7,982 nt of DNA from an uncultured Clostridia bacterium (lineage in GTDB: Bacteria > Bacillota > Clostridia > Oscillospirales > CAG-272): assembly GCA_937914815.1 (NCBI GenBank), contig CALDMI010000028.1, positions 1-7,982 on the forward strand. Direction: 5' to 3'. Shown here piece after piece: positions 1-6,408 of the stretch. Position numbers and translations under genes: made by a program. Below the pieces are notes generated by a model, which worked only from the letters and a program-made list of their open reading frames with translations, made no database searches and was not told the origin of the DNA. The stretch's first letter is position 1, and every line of letters starts with the position of its first letter.

Positions 1-2768
1 GTAAGGGTGGAGCCTATTGTAAGATTGCTCTTCTCTCCGGTGAGAACAAACATAGCGCCGGAGGTGTTATTTTCGTACACGGGTATACGGTATATGAGCT
101 TCGCGCCGCTCTCGCCCGAGGTTATCCTGACGTTGCCGGCGACATTAATTGCGCCGAGCGCCGGTGCGCCGCCCTCGCCGTGAGTCAGGAGCACTGTCCG
201 ACCGCAGAGGTCAAGCACGAGCCCGTCGCCGAGGGTCATTATGTAGTCTCCCGCAGTGTCGGAGGAAACGGTTATATCGCGGAGAAGCATATACTCCGCG
301 CCCTCTGCCGGGGATGCAAGCTCTGATATAAGGGTCGCCACGTCGGCAATCGCGATGAACTCTCCGCCGACGGTCTTTACCGCGACGGCATTGTCAAACT
401 CCTCATCCGGGCTGTACACCGGAGTGAGCGCCACGCCGTTCTCCGCGTCGGCTGCATCCGCGCGGTCGGAGGTTATCTCCTCGCCGTTTGCGAGCCAGCC
501 GGAGAGAACAAGTATGTTCCCCTCCTCGTCAACTCTTATCGGGGCGAGCGCCGGAAGCTCATCCGAAAGGCGGATAAGCGCGCCCGCAGGGCGGATGAAG
601 GTCCCGACGGAGTTATCGTCAGCGTCGAAGATTTCAAATTCTATAAATTCGTTGGACTTTGCCTTTGTAAGCGTTACGGTGTCGCCGTCAAAGACTATTC
701 GGCACTCCTCGGAGTCAACATTGAAGGTCTTGCCGTTTGTATTTATCGTTACAGGAGTATTTATCACCGTGCGCTCTGCAAGATCGCGATATACGACTAT
801 CGTCTCGCCGGTCTCGCCGGCATATGCAATCGCGCTCTCAACATCGTCAAAGCCAAGGTCCCCTACTATGAACGCTGGTATCTTCTCGATGTCCGCCCTG
901 CCGAGATAGGGGGTGTCGAGGCTCGGCGTCTCGCCGAACACGGTGGTATCAAAGTCACAGGTCTTATAACCCATGACTCTTACGTTGTCTATGCAAAGAG
1001 TTGAACGGGTGTCTCTCTGTATATTCGAGCAGGAGTCGACACGGACGTCGCCGACCTGCGTGAATACGGTGCTGTTCACGGTCTGTCTGAATATTCCCTC
1101 AACCGTTCCTATGCACTCGTCGTTTACAAACACTCTCGCGACGGAGGCATTAACCTCGGGATTGCTCTCGAGTGCGTCGCTCTTCAGGTCAACCACATAT
1201 GTGATATGTGCCCACTCGCCGTTCGGTATAACGACGGAGCCGACCTCCTCACGGACGCTGAGCGTTCCCTTTGTGAAGGCTATCTTCATTCCGCCGTCAA
1301 CCTTCGTCAGCATTATACCGCCGTTATAGAAGCTGCCGGAGCCGGAGGAGTTGCGCCCCTCCATGTAAATGTAGGTACAATCAGGTATTACCGACGTGGA
1401 GGAAATATCAAGCTCATAGCTTATGTACTTGTACGCCGCGGCAGTAAGATCCTTTGTCAGGAACTGAATCCACGGGTTCATGCCGAACTTTCCGGGCTCT
1501 ACCGTCAACATGTAGTACTTGTTCCCGTCCACCGGGTTTGTCATTTCCTCATATCTTGCTATTGTCTCGCCGTTGAGTATGCCGTTATTGAACTTTCCTG
1601 CGCCGTTCGCGTTCCATGCAAATGTGGTTCCCTCATTGGTCGGACCATTGTAAACGAACGGGCAGTCTCTGTCTGCGAACTTCGCACTTCCGGAGAAGCC
1701 GGAGAGCGGCGATGAATCCGCGGATATTGCGTCTTTCGACCCGCTCCAGAGGGGGGAGGCGTTGTTGGTTCTCATTCCGTCCTCAACCTCTATAAGGGTC
1801 GGCGCAGACGGATACTCGGCTCTTATAAGTCCGTACTGGGGAGTGCCGCAGTACCACTTTATCTCGCCGGCGAGAACAAACTTACCGCCGTCGACTCTTA
1901 TCGGGTGGTCGGCTTTTGTTATATCGAGCGTGCAATCCTCAAAGCGCGCCGTGACGCTGTGTGGGTCAGAGGAGACGTTTCGTAAGTTGAAAAGTCTGTA
2001 ATCCGACTTGAAGTTACAGTTCTTAAACGAGAAGTCGGAGCCTGTTACCATGTTATTGCACTGCAGGAAGAACTTGCCGCTCCCGGAGCTTCCCGTAGTG
2101 TGGGTTACGTTCACGTTCTCCATATTGAATGACACGCGATTACCGTCATTCGCCCTTATGCAGAGGGCCTTTCCGACAGTCATATTAAGATTTCTGAAAC
2201 TCAGGTCACCGCCGTGATAGTATATCGCCGTGTTCTGATTCGTAAGTCCGGTCTTTATATCGATGTTTACGCCGTCGACATTCAGGGTCGAGATCCGCCC
2301 CTCCTCATCATCTGCAACGAGCTCGGCAAAGCCCTTGTTGTCCGACATCGTAAGGCTCGCGCCATTGCCCGTAAAATTCACGGTATTACCCGGCTTTACA
2401 TGGATAAACCAGTTTGCCGAGGCGTTTGACTCAAAGATTACCTGAGAGTCTCCGAGGGCGATGTTGGTTGTCTTCGTCTCTCCCTCTTCGAGCTGGCTTG
2501 TCGCCACGCCTGATTTTGTTATGTGAATGATTTTGTAGAGGGGCTTCACGGTGCCGCCGTCCGGGCAGGCGCCGAAGGCGTCCTCAAAATTTCCGTACTT
2601 CTGTACGGACTTCCCCTCGGCGTCAAGGACCTCCCAGAGGTCGCCGCCGTTGCTCTCCCATGCCTCGGTCTCCGTATTGTCGGCAGCAAATATGCCGACC
2701 GAGAACAGGACGCCGGCAATAAGCGCCAGCACGAGCACGGGAATAAAAATCTTCGCGAGCTTTTTCAT
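1..2768 (-). CDS. Large secreted surface protein with beta-helix-like and LamG-like modules (partial, C-terminus outside window)
   Basis: An uninterrupted minus-strand frame of 922 codons starts with ATG at 2768 and runs off the left edge. An AAGGAG (2776-2781) lies 7 nt upstream of the ATG, which fixes the start. Residues 1-29 form a signal peptide: MKKLAK, a hydrophobic core, then cleavage near IFA-AD. No lipobox is seen. Residues 60-300 are rich in short beta-strand and Asn/Asp/Gly turns (for example FRNLNMTVG, FSFKNCNFKS, ARFEDCTLDI), as in right-handed parallel beta-helices. Residues 415-600 resemble a concanavalin/LamG sandwich, with NGEWAHITYVVDL and later ARVFVNDECIGTVEG. Two later stretches (about 640-700 and 807-890) repeat a pattern of a helix like FDDVESAIAYA followed by strands ending in TINTNGKTF or LVLDLCGRTV. 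Between them, residues 745-785 (LSGWLANG, LTPVYS) recall bacterial surface B-repeats. It is probably exported and cell-surface or extracellular, perhaps glycan-binding. No catalytic residues were recognised, and any anchor would lie outside the window. Confidence 0.85.
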   Translation of the reverse strand, partial: MKKLAKIFIPVLVLALIAGVLFSVGIFAADNTETEAWESNGGDLWEVLDAEGKSVQKYGNFEDAFGACPDGGTVKPLYKIIHITKSGVATSQLEEGETKTTNIALGDSQVIFESNASANWFIHVKPGNTVNFTGNGASLTMSDNKGFAELVADDEEGRISTLNVDGVNIDIKTGLTNQNTAIYYHGGDLSFRNLNMTVGKALCIRANDGNRVSFNMENVNVTHTTGSSGSGKFFLQCNNMVTGSDFSFKNCNFKSDYRLFNLRNVSSDPHSVTARFEDCTLDITKADHPIRVDGGKFVLAGEIKWYCGTPQYGLIRAEYPSAPTLIEVEDGMRTNNASPLWSGSKDAISADSSPLSGFSGSAKFADRDCPFVYNGPTNEGTTFAWNANGAGKFNNGILNGETIARYEEMTNPVDGNKYYMLTVEPGKFGMNPWIQFLTKDLTAAAYKYISYELDISSTSVIPDCTYIYMEGRNSSGSGSFYNGGIMLTKVDGGMKIAFTKGTLSVREEVGSVVIPNGEWAHITYVVDLKSDALESNPEVNASVARVFVNDECIGTVEGIFRQTVNSTVFTQVGDVRVDSCSNIQRDTRSTLCIDNVRVMGYKTCDFDTTVFGETPSLDTPYLGRADIEKIPAFIVGDLGFDDVESAIAYAGETGETIVVYRDLAERTVINTPVTINTNGKTFNVDSEECRIVFDGDTVTLTKAKSNEFIEFEIFDADDNSVGTFIRPAGALIRLSDELPALAPIRVDEEGNILVLSGWLANGEEITSDRADAADAENGVALTPVYSPDEEFDNAVAVKTVGGEFIAIADVATLISELASPAEGAEYMLLRDITVSSDTAGDYIMTLGDGLVLDLCGRTVLLTHGEGGAPALGAINVAGNVRITSGESGAKLIYRIPVYENNTSGAMFVLTGEKSNLTIGSTL

Positions 2769-2775
2769 TCGTTTT

Positions 2776-2781
2776 CTCCTT
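2776..2781 (-). promoter_or_regulatory. Ribosome binding site of the surface-protein gene
   Basis: AAGGAG on the minus strand, 7 nt before the ATG at 2768. This strong, well-spaced Shine-Dalgarno decides the start of the large secreted protein. Confidence 0.8.
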
Positions 2782-2799
2782 TTCTGTTTTCTGTGTTTC

Positions 2800-2818
2800 C
2801 CCGGCGGAATATGCCGGG
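2800..2818 (-). other. Leader hairpin of the surface-protein gene
   Basis: On the minus strand CCCGGC and GCCGGG form a 6-bp GC stem around the loop ATATTCC. It lies in the predicted 5' untranslated region, roughly 14 nt after the predicted transcription start and about 20 nt before the ribosome binding site. No T-run follows it in the minus direction, so it does not look like an attenuator. A 5' stabilising stem is one possibility. The loop resembles that of the hairpin in the apbE leader (7479-7500). Confidence 0.5.
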
Positions 2819-2839
2819 AGATATGTATTTGCACCTTTG

Positions 2840-2868
2840 ATTATATTATCTTACCAAAAATAAATCAA
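2840..2868 (-). promoter_or_regulatory. Sigma-A type promoter for the surface-protein gene
   Basis: The minus strand shows TTGATT (2863-2868), a 17-bp AT-rich spacer, then a perfect TATAAT (2840-2845). Transcription would start near 2832-2833, giving a leader of about 64 nt before the ATG at 2768. A 9-bp palindrome GCAAATTGC (2872-2880) lies just upstream of the -35 box and could be an operator half; that role is inference. Confidence 0.7.
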
Positions 2869-2940
2869 TGCGCAAATTGCCGTTTTATTTCATATTTTTT
2901 TATGTAACATGCACAATTCAAGCCTATGCCGCGATTTTGA

Positions 2941-3003
2941 GGCAATGTTCAGCGCAAGTTTTGCAATGTTTATGGCAATTCTTGCAATGTGTAACGATGT
3001 GCT
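2941..3003. repeat. Imperfect 21-bp direct repeat (three units) with phased GCAA motifs
   Basis: Three 21-bp units (2941-2961, 2962-2982, 2983-3003) each begin with a GCAATGT core (GGCAATGTT, TGCAATGTT, TGCAATGTG). The first two carry a second GCAA 12 bp further on. The five GCAA motifs therefore start at 2942, 2954, 2963, 2975 and 2984, alternating 12 and 9 bp apart. A period of 21 bp equals two helical turns, so the motifs face the same side of DNA. The block lies between two divergent promoters (minus -35 at 2863-2868, plus -35 at 3079-3084). It may be a regulator-binding array; this is inference. The rest of the intergenic region shows no gene. Confidence 0.5.
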
Positions 3004-3078
3004 TTATACCATTCGCAAGGTTGCCGGGCGCCGTCAGGCAGCGCCCCGAAAAATTTCCGTTTTTTTCTTCCCGCCGTG

Positions 3079-3107
3079 TTGATTAGTTCATAAATGTACG
3101 GTATAAT
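3079..3107 (+). promoter_or_regulatory. Sigma-A type promoter for the ABC exporter gene
   Basis: TTGATT (3079-3084), a 17-bp spacer and a perfect TATAAT (3102-3107). Transcription should begin near 3114. The in-frame ATG at 3094 lies inside the spacer of this promoter and so cannot be used from this transcript, which supports a start at 3127 or 3157. The boxes match those of the divergent surface-protein promoter exactly (TTGATT, 17 bp, TATAAT). Confidence 0.7.
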
Positions 3108-3156
3108 CATAGATAAGAGAATTATAATGTCAGAAAAAGAAAGGTTTTTTCGGAAG

Positions 3157-5928
3157 ATGCTCAATCTCAAAGACATAAGAAAGGAATACACAACCTCGTC
3201 CGAGACGGTGCACGCGCTCCGCGGCGTGAGCCTCACTTTCAGGAAGAGCGAGTTTGTGTCTATACTCGGTCCCTCCGGCTGTGGAAAGACAACGCTCCTT
3301 AACATTATCGGCGGGCTCGACCACTACACGACCGGCGACCTCGTGATAAACGGCAGGAGCACGACATCCTTCACCGACCGCGACTGGGACGTCTACCGCA
3401 ACCACAGAATAGGCTTCATATTCCAGAGCTATAATCTCATTCCCCACCAGACTATACTCGGGAACGTTGAGCTCGCGCTCACTATCGCGGGAATATCCCG
3501 CGAGGAGAGGACAGAGCGGGCGAAGCGGGTGCTCGACCGCGTGGGTCTTTCGGGGCAGTATTACAAGCGCCCGAACCAGCTCTCCGGCGGACAGTGTCAG
3601 CGCGTCGCGATAGCGCGCGCCCTCGTCAACGACCCGGAGATACTCCTCGCCGACGAGCCGACCGGAGCCCTCGACACGCAGACCTCCGTACAGATAATGG
3701 AGCTGATACGCGAAATATCCGGCGAGCGGCTCGTCATAATGGTCACCCACAACCCCGAGCTCGCGGAGCGGTATTCCACCCGTATTGTCCGTCTCCTCGA
3801 CGGTGAGGTCTTAGAGGACACGAACCCCTACTCCTCCGAGGACGAGGAAGCCGAGTGCCGCGCGGAGCGCGAGGAGGAAGAGCGCGCAGAGCGCGCCGCG
3901 AAAGCCGACATCGAGGCGATAACCGACAAGAGAGCAAGAAAAAAGGCAGAGCGCGCGCAGAAGCGTAAGAAAGAAAAGGCGAAGATGTCATTCTTCACCG
4001 CGTTTCGCCTCTCCGCCCGGAACCTCATATCCAAAAAGGGGCGCACATCAATGGTCGGCATCGCCGGGTCGATAGGAATTATCGGAGTGGCGCTCGTGCT
4101 CGCGTTCTCGGCGGGAATAAAGGGCTACATAGTCTCTATGCAGGACGACATGCTCTCCGGCAACCCGATACTCATATCCGAGACGGCAGTAGACCTCGAG
4201 GCGCTGCAAAAAATGATGAGCACCGACGAAAAGGTGCAGATAGCCGACAAACGGAACGGATATGTATATGTAAATTCGATAGTCGAATATCTCGCAAAGA
4301 TGAACAGCGACGTCGCGTCCATGATAATCAACAACGAGATAACCGAGGACTATATGAAATATGTCCTCGCAATGCCAAGGGAGTATTACGCAGCACTGAT
4401 ACTTGACTACGGGATAGACTTAACGAACAACATCTATACCGAGTTTGCAACCGAGGGCGGAGGAAAGCAGAATCTCTCGATAAGCGCGATAACCTCCATA
4501 TACTCCTCCATTCTCGAGAAGACAGAATTCAAGAATTACGCGGGCTATATCCCGACCCTCGCCCCCTCGTTCAAACAGGCGCCGAACAACGCAGACTATA
4601 TAGCGAGCCAGTATGAGGTATACGGCAGGATAGCCACCGGAAGAAACGAGATAATGCTCGTCCTCAACAAGAATGACGAGCTCGCCGACGTGCTCCTCGC
4701 CCGGCTCGGCTACTACACGCAGGACGAGTTCATGGAGATAGTCCACAACACCGGTCGCGACGAGGGCAGATACGACTTCAAGTATGAGTTCTCAAATGAA
4801 GAATTACTTAATAAGAAGTTCACCTGGTATCCGAATGATACCGTGTTCAAAAAGAACAACGGTCTTCTGACAAGCAAAACGCAGCCCTTCTTCTACACCG
4901 CAAACAGCGACGGCTTCTCAGCGGGGGACGGGCTTGAGCTCGAGGTCGTCGGCATACTCACCCCGCGCGAGGACGTGTCGTTCGGCTGTATGGAGTCCGG
5001 AATCTACTACACCGAGGCGCTCTCGGACTACGTCCTTGAGAGCAACCGCTCCTCCGAGATAGTGAACGAGCTTCGCGAGAGCGGCAAGGACTCCTACGTT
5101 TCGATGAAGGTAAACGACGTCTCGGTGGGTATAAGCTACACCTACACCTACACATACGAGGGCACCGAGTACACCGACACCGCGTTCTGCGGCACGGTTG
5201 CCGACATGTCCGATATGCTCTCCTCCTTTGTCGGCGGGGGCACCGGAATGGGCGGCGGCACAGGCGGCGCCGGGGGAATGGACATCTCCTCCGTCAAGTA
5301 CCTGACAATAAAGGGGCTCGGCGGCAAGACGGTAGCCTCGCAGATCTCCGTCTTCCCGATAAGCTTTGACGACAAGGACCTCGTTACGGAGTATCTCGAC
5401 AGGTGGAACAATGACGACAGCCTGACAATAGACGGCAAGGTGATAGAAAAAGCCGAGCGCGCACGCGTCACGTATACCGACTCTCTCTCGCTTGTAATAA
5501 ATATCATCAACACGATGATAAATGTCGTCTCCTACGCGCTGATAGCATTTACGTCAATATCTCTCGTGGTCTCGACGGTCATGATAGGAATAATAACCTA
5601 TGTGTCGGTGGTCGAGCGGATAAAGGAGATAGGAGTTATCCGCGCCCTCGGAGGCAGGAAGCGCGACGTAAGACACCTCTTCAATGCAGAGACCTTTATA
5701 ATAGGACTCCTCGCCGGGGTGTTCGGCGTCGCCGTCACCTATATCCTCTGCGGTGTAGCCAATGCAATACTCTACCCGCTCACCGGAGTGCCGCAGATAG
5801 CGATGCTCCCGGCGCCGCAGGCGCTGCTCATGATTGCGATAAGCATTGCGCTGACCCTTATCTCCGGTCTTATCCCCGCGTCCTCCGCGGCAAAGAAAGA
5901 CCCGGTCGTAGCACTGAGAACGGAGTAA
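3157..5928 (+). CDS. ABC transporter, fused ATPase and FtsX-type permease (MacB-like)
   Basis: One chain of 923 residues carries both ATPase and permease. The ATPase domain (about 1-225) has Walker A GPSGCGKT (38-45), Q-loop FQSYN (89-93), signature LSGGQ (142-146), Walker B ILLADEP (162-168) and the switch histidine in VTHN (198). A highly charged linker (224-276), first Glu-rich then Lys/Arg-rich, leads to the first membrane helix (about 298-321). A large extracytoplasmic region of about 460 residues follows, with a Gly-rich stretch near 693-708. Three C-terminal helices (about 789-815, 847-870, 889-911) and an ending like DPVVALR are typical of FtsX/MacB permeases. This class acts as a mechanotransducing exporter or in antibiotic and peptide resistance; the substrate is unknown. 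The start at 3157 matches where family members usually begin (MLNLKDI). ATG 3127, with a weak AAGAGA 6 nt upstream, is the alternative. It looks monocistronic. Confidence 0.93.
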   Translation: MLNLKDIRKEYTTSSETVHALRGVSLTFRKSEFVSILGPSGCGKTTLLNIIGGLDHYTTGDLVINGRSTTSFTDRDWDVYRNHRIGFIFQSYNLIPHQTILGNVELALTIAGISREERTERAKRVLDRVGLSGQYYKRPNQLSGGQCQRVAIARALVNDPEILLADEPTGALDTQTSVQIMELIREISGERLVIMVTHNPELAERYSTRIVRLLDGEVLEDTNPYSSEDEEAECRAEREEEERAERAAKADIEAITDKRARKKAERAQKRKKEKAKMSFFTAFRLSARNLISKKGRTSMVGIAGSIGIIGVALVLAFSAGIKGYIVSMQDDMLSGNPILISETAVDLEALQKMMSTDEKVQIADKRNGYVYVNSIVEYLAKMNSDVASMIINNEITEDYMKYVLAMPREYYAALILDYGIDLTNNIYTEFATEGGGKQNLSISAITSIYSSILEKTEFKNYAGYIPTLAPSFKQAPNNADYIASQYEVYGRIATGRNEIMLVLNKNDELADVLLARLGYYTQDEFMEIVHNTGRDEGRYDFKYEFSNEELLNKKFTWYPNDTVFKKNNGLLTSKTQPFFYTANSDGFSAGDGLELEVVGILTPREDVSFGCMESGIYYTEALSDYVLESNRSSEIVNELRESGKDSYVSMKVNDVSVGISYTYTYTYEGTEYTDTAFCGTVADMSDMLSSFVGGGTGMGGGTGGAGGMDISSVKYLTIKGLGGKTVASQISVFPISFDDKDLVTEYLDRWNNDDSLTIDGKVIEKAERARVTYTDSLSLVINIINTMINVVSYALIAFTSISLVVSTVMIGIITYVSVVERIKEIGVIRALGGRKRDVRHLFNAETFIIGLLAGVFGVAVTYILCGVANAILYPLTGVPQIAMLPAPQALLMIAISIALTLISGLIPASSAAKKDPVVALRTE

Positions 5929-5980
5929 TAGCGGCGTAAGCCAAAGCACAAAAAGCTAAAAAGGAACAATACCAAAAGAA

Positions 5981-6007
5981 AAATCCGCGCCCCGGCGCGG
6001 ATTTTTT
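5981..6007. terminator. Bidirectional rho-independent terminator
   Basis: AAATCCGCGCC (5981-5991) pairs with GGCGCGGATTT (5994-6004) in an 11-bp stem, with a T-run on the plus side (6002-6007). On the minus strand the same stem is followed by TTTTTCTTTT. It lies between the converging exporter gene (stop at 5928) and the small gene ending at 6030, so it can stop transcription from both sides. Confidence 0.9.
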
Positions 6008-6029
6008 ATTAAGCTTTTGCGGGAAAATG

Positions 6030-6209
6030 TCATTCTTTGTTTACACAATCCGCACCATTTTTGACAGAGGCAAGCCCGTTGCTTTCCGACTGCGTCATGT
6101 GCCGCACAGTCTGCGCGGCAAGCTCAATCTCGTGGCGCATGGCGTCGTATTCTTTCCGGAATTCCGGGTCTTCCATTTGCTTTGCCTTGTATTTCTGTAA
6201 ATCACTCAT
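6030..6209 (-). CDS. Small 59-aa protein resembling the N-terminal part of a HigA-type antitoxin (probably truncated)
   Basis: The frame starts with ATG at 6209, preceded by a GGAGGAGA tract (6217-6224), and ends with TGA at 6030-6032. The first 35 residues, with MEDPEFRKEYDAMRHEIEL and a following AQTVR, match from memory the N-terminal segment of XRE-family antitoxins of HigA type. There, a pattern like DPEFKKEYDAL...I...R precedes the helix-turn-helix. Here the helix-turn-helix is absent: after HMTQ, where such proteins continue TQKELA, the chain runs on with SESNGLASVKNGADCVNKE and stops. It therefore probably cannot bind DNA and is likely a decayed antitoxin. A functional short protein cannot be excluded, since the ribosome binding site is intact. 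It would be soluble and cytoplasmic. It ends just before the bidirectional terminator. Confidence 0.65.
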   Translation of the reverse strand: MSDLQKYKAKQMEDPEFRKEYDAMRHEIELAAQTVRHMTQSESNGLASVKNGADCVNKE

Positions 6210-6225
6210 GCGAATGTCTCCTCCA

Positions 6226-6264
6226 TTAATAAGTGCGCGTTTTTGCGCGGTTTGTTTTCATAAA
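6226..6264 (-). pseudogene. Possible 3' remnant of a HigB/RelE-type toxin gene
   Basis: Ending with TAA at 6226-6228, 16 nt before the small antitoxin-like gene, a minus-strand frame reads FMKTNRAKTRTY. HigB-type toxins of the phage Gp49 class typically end with a stretch like F-KKT-KTP-EI-A--R, and they lie directly upstream of the antitoxin gene. The frame would fit such an end with an internal deletion. Upstream it passes without recognisable similarity into the hairpin repeat array. The match is short and from memory, so the call is tentative; the position upstream of an antitoxin-like gene is the main support. Confidence 0.25.
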
Positions 6265-6294
6265 AGCGACGGTACCCTTGCCCACACTAACCTG

Positions 6295-6408
6295 CACTCG
6301 GCGACAGCCGTATATCACTGTGAGCGAAGCGAACAATATCACTGTGCCAAAGGCACAATATCACTGCGCCGGGTGCACCGGCGCCCTACTGCGCCTCCGG
6401 CGCAATTT
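6295..6408. repeat. Tandem hairpin repeat array (five units with CACT/ATAT core)
   Basis: Five units of 21-24 bp share the plan CACT, a short inverted repeat, then AATAT. The units are: 6295-6315 with stem CGGC/GCCG; 6316-6339 with a decayed stem GTGAGC/GCGAAC; 6340-6361 with stem GTGCC/GGCAC and loop AAA; 6362-6385 with stem GCGCCGG/CCGGCGC; and 6387-6408 with stem GCGCC/GGCGC and loop TCC. On the minus strand the core reads AGTGATATT. The stems differ in sequence but keep pairing, which points to selection for structure or to spread of related units. The last unit overlaps the end of apbE. Similar GTGATATT-spaced hairpins occur, as I recall, in other gut Clostridia; that needs a search. Confidence 0.75.

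Noticed and set aside
256..909. 217-codon plus-strand frame, and the other plus-strand frames up to 2907
   Set aside because: They are Ser/Thr-rich shadows opposite the continuous minus-strand secreted protein, which has a start, ribosome site, promoter and signal peptide.
2983..3011. Plus-strand promoter TTGCAA, 17 bp, TATACC
   Set aside because: Both boxes are weak and belong to the GCAA repeat; the consensus promoter at 3079-3107 explains the exporter gene.
3026..3066. Hairpin GGGCGC/GCGCCC followed by a T-run as a plus-strand terminator
   Set aside because: The T-run begins about 13 nt after the 6-bp stem, the loop is 9 nt, and there is no plus-strand gene upstream to terminate.
3130..3750. 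206-codon minus-strand frame opposite the exporter ATPase domain
   Set aside because: The opposite strand encodes all the ABC motifs; the minus frame has no family features or start signals.
6295..6408. CRISPR array
   Set aside because: The constant part is only about 9 bp, the variable parts are palindromic stems instead of spacers, the period is 21-24 bp, and no cas gene is near.
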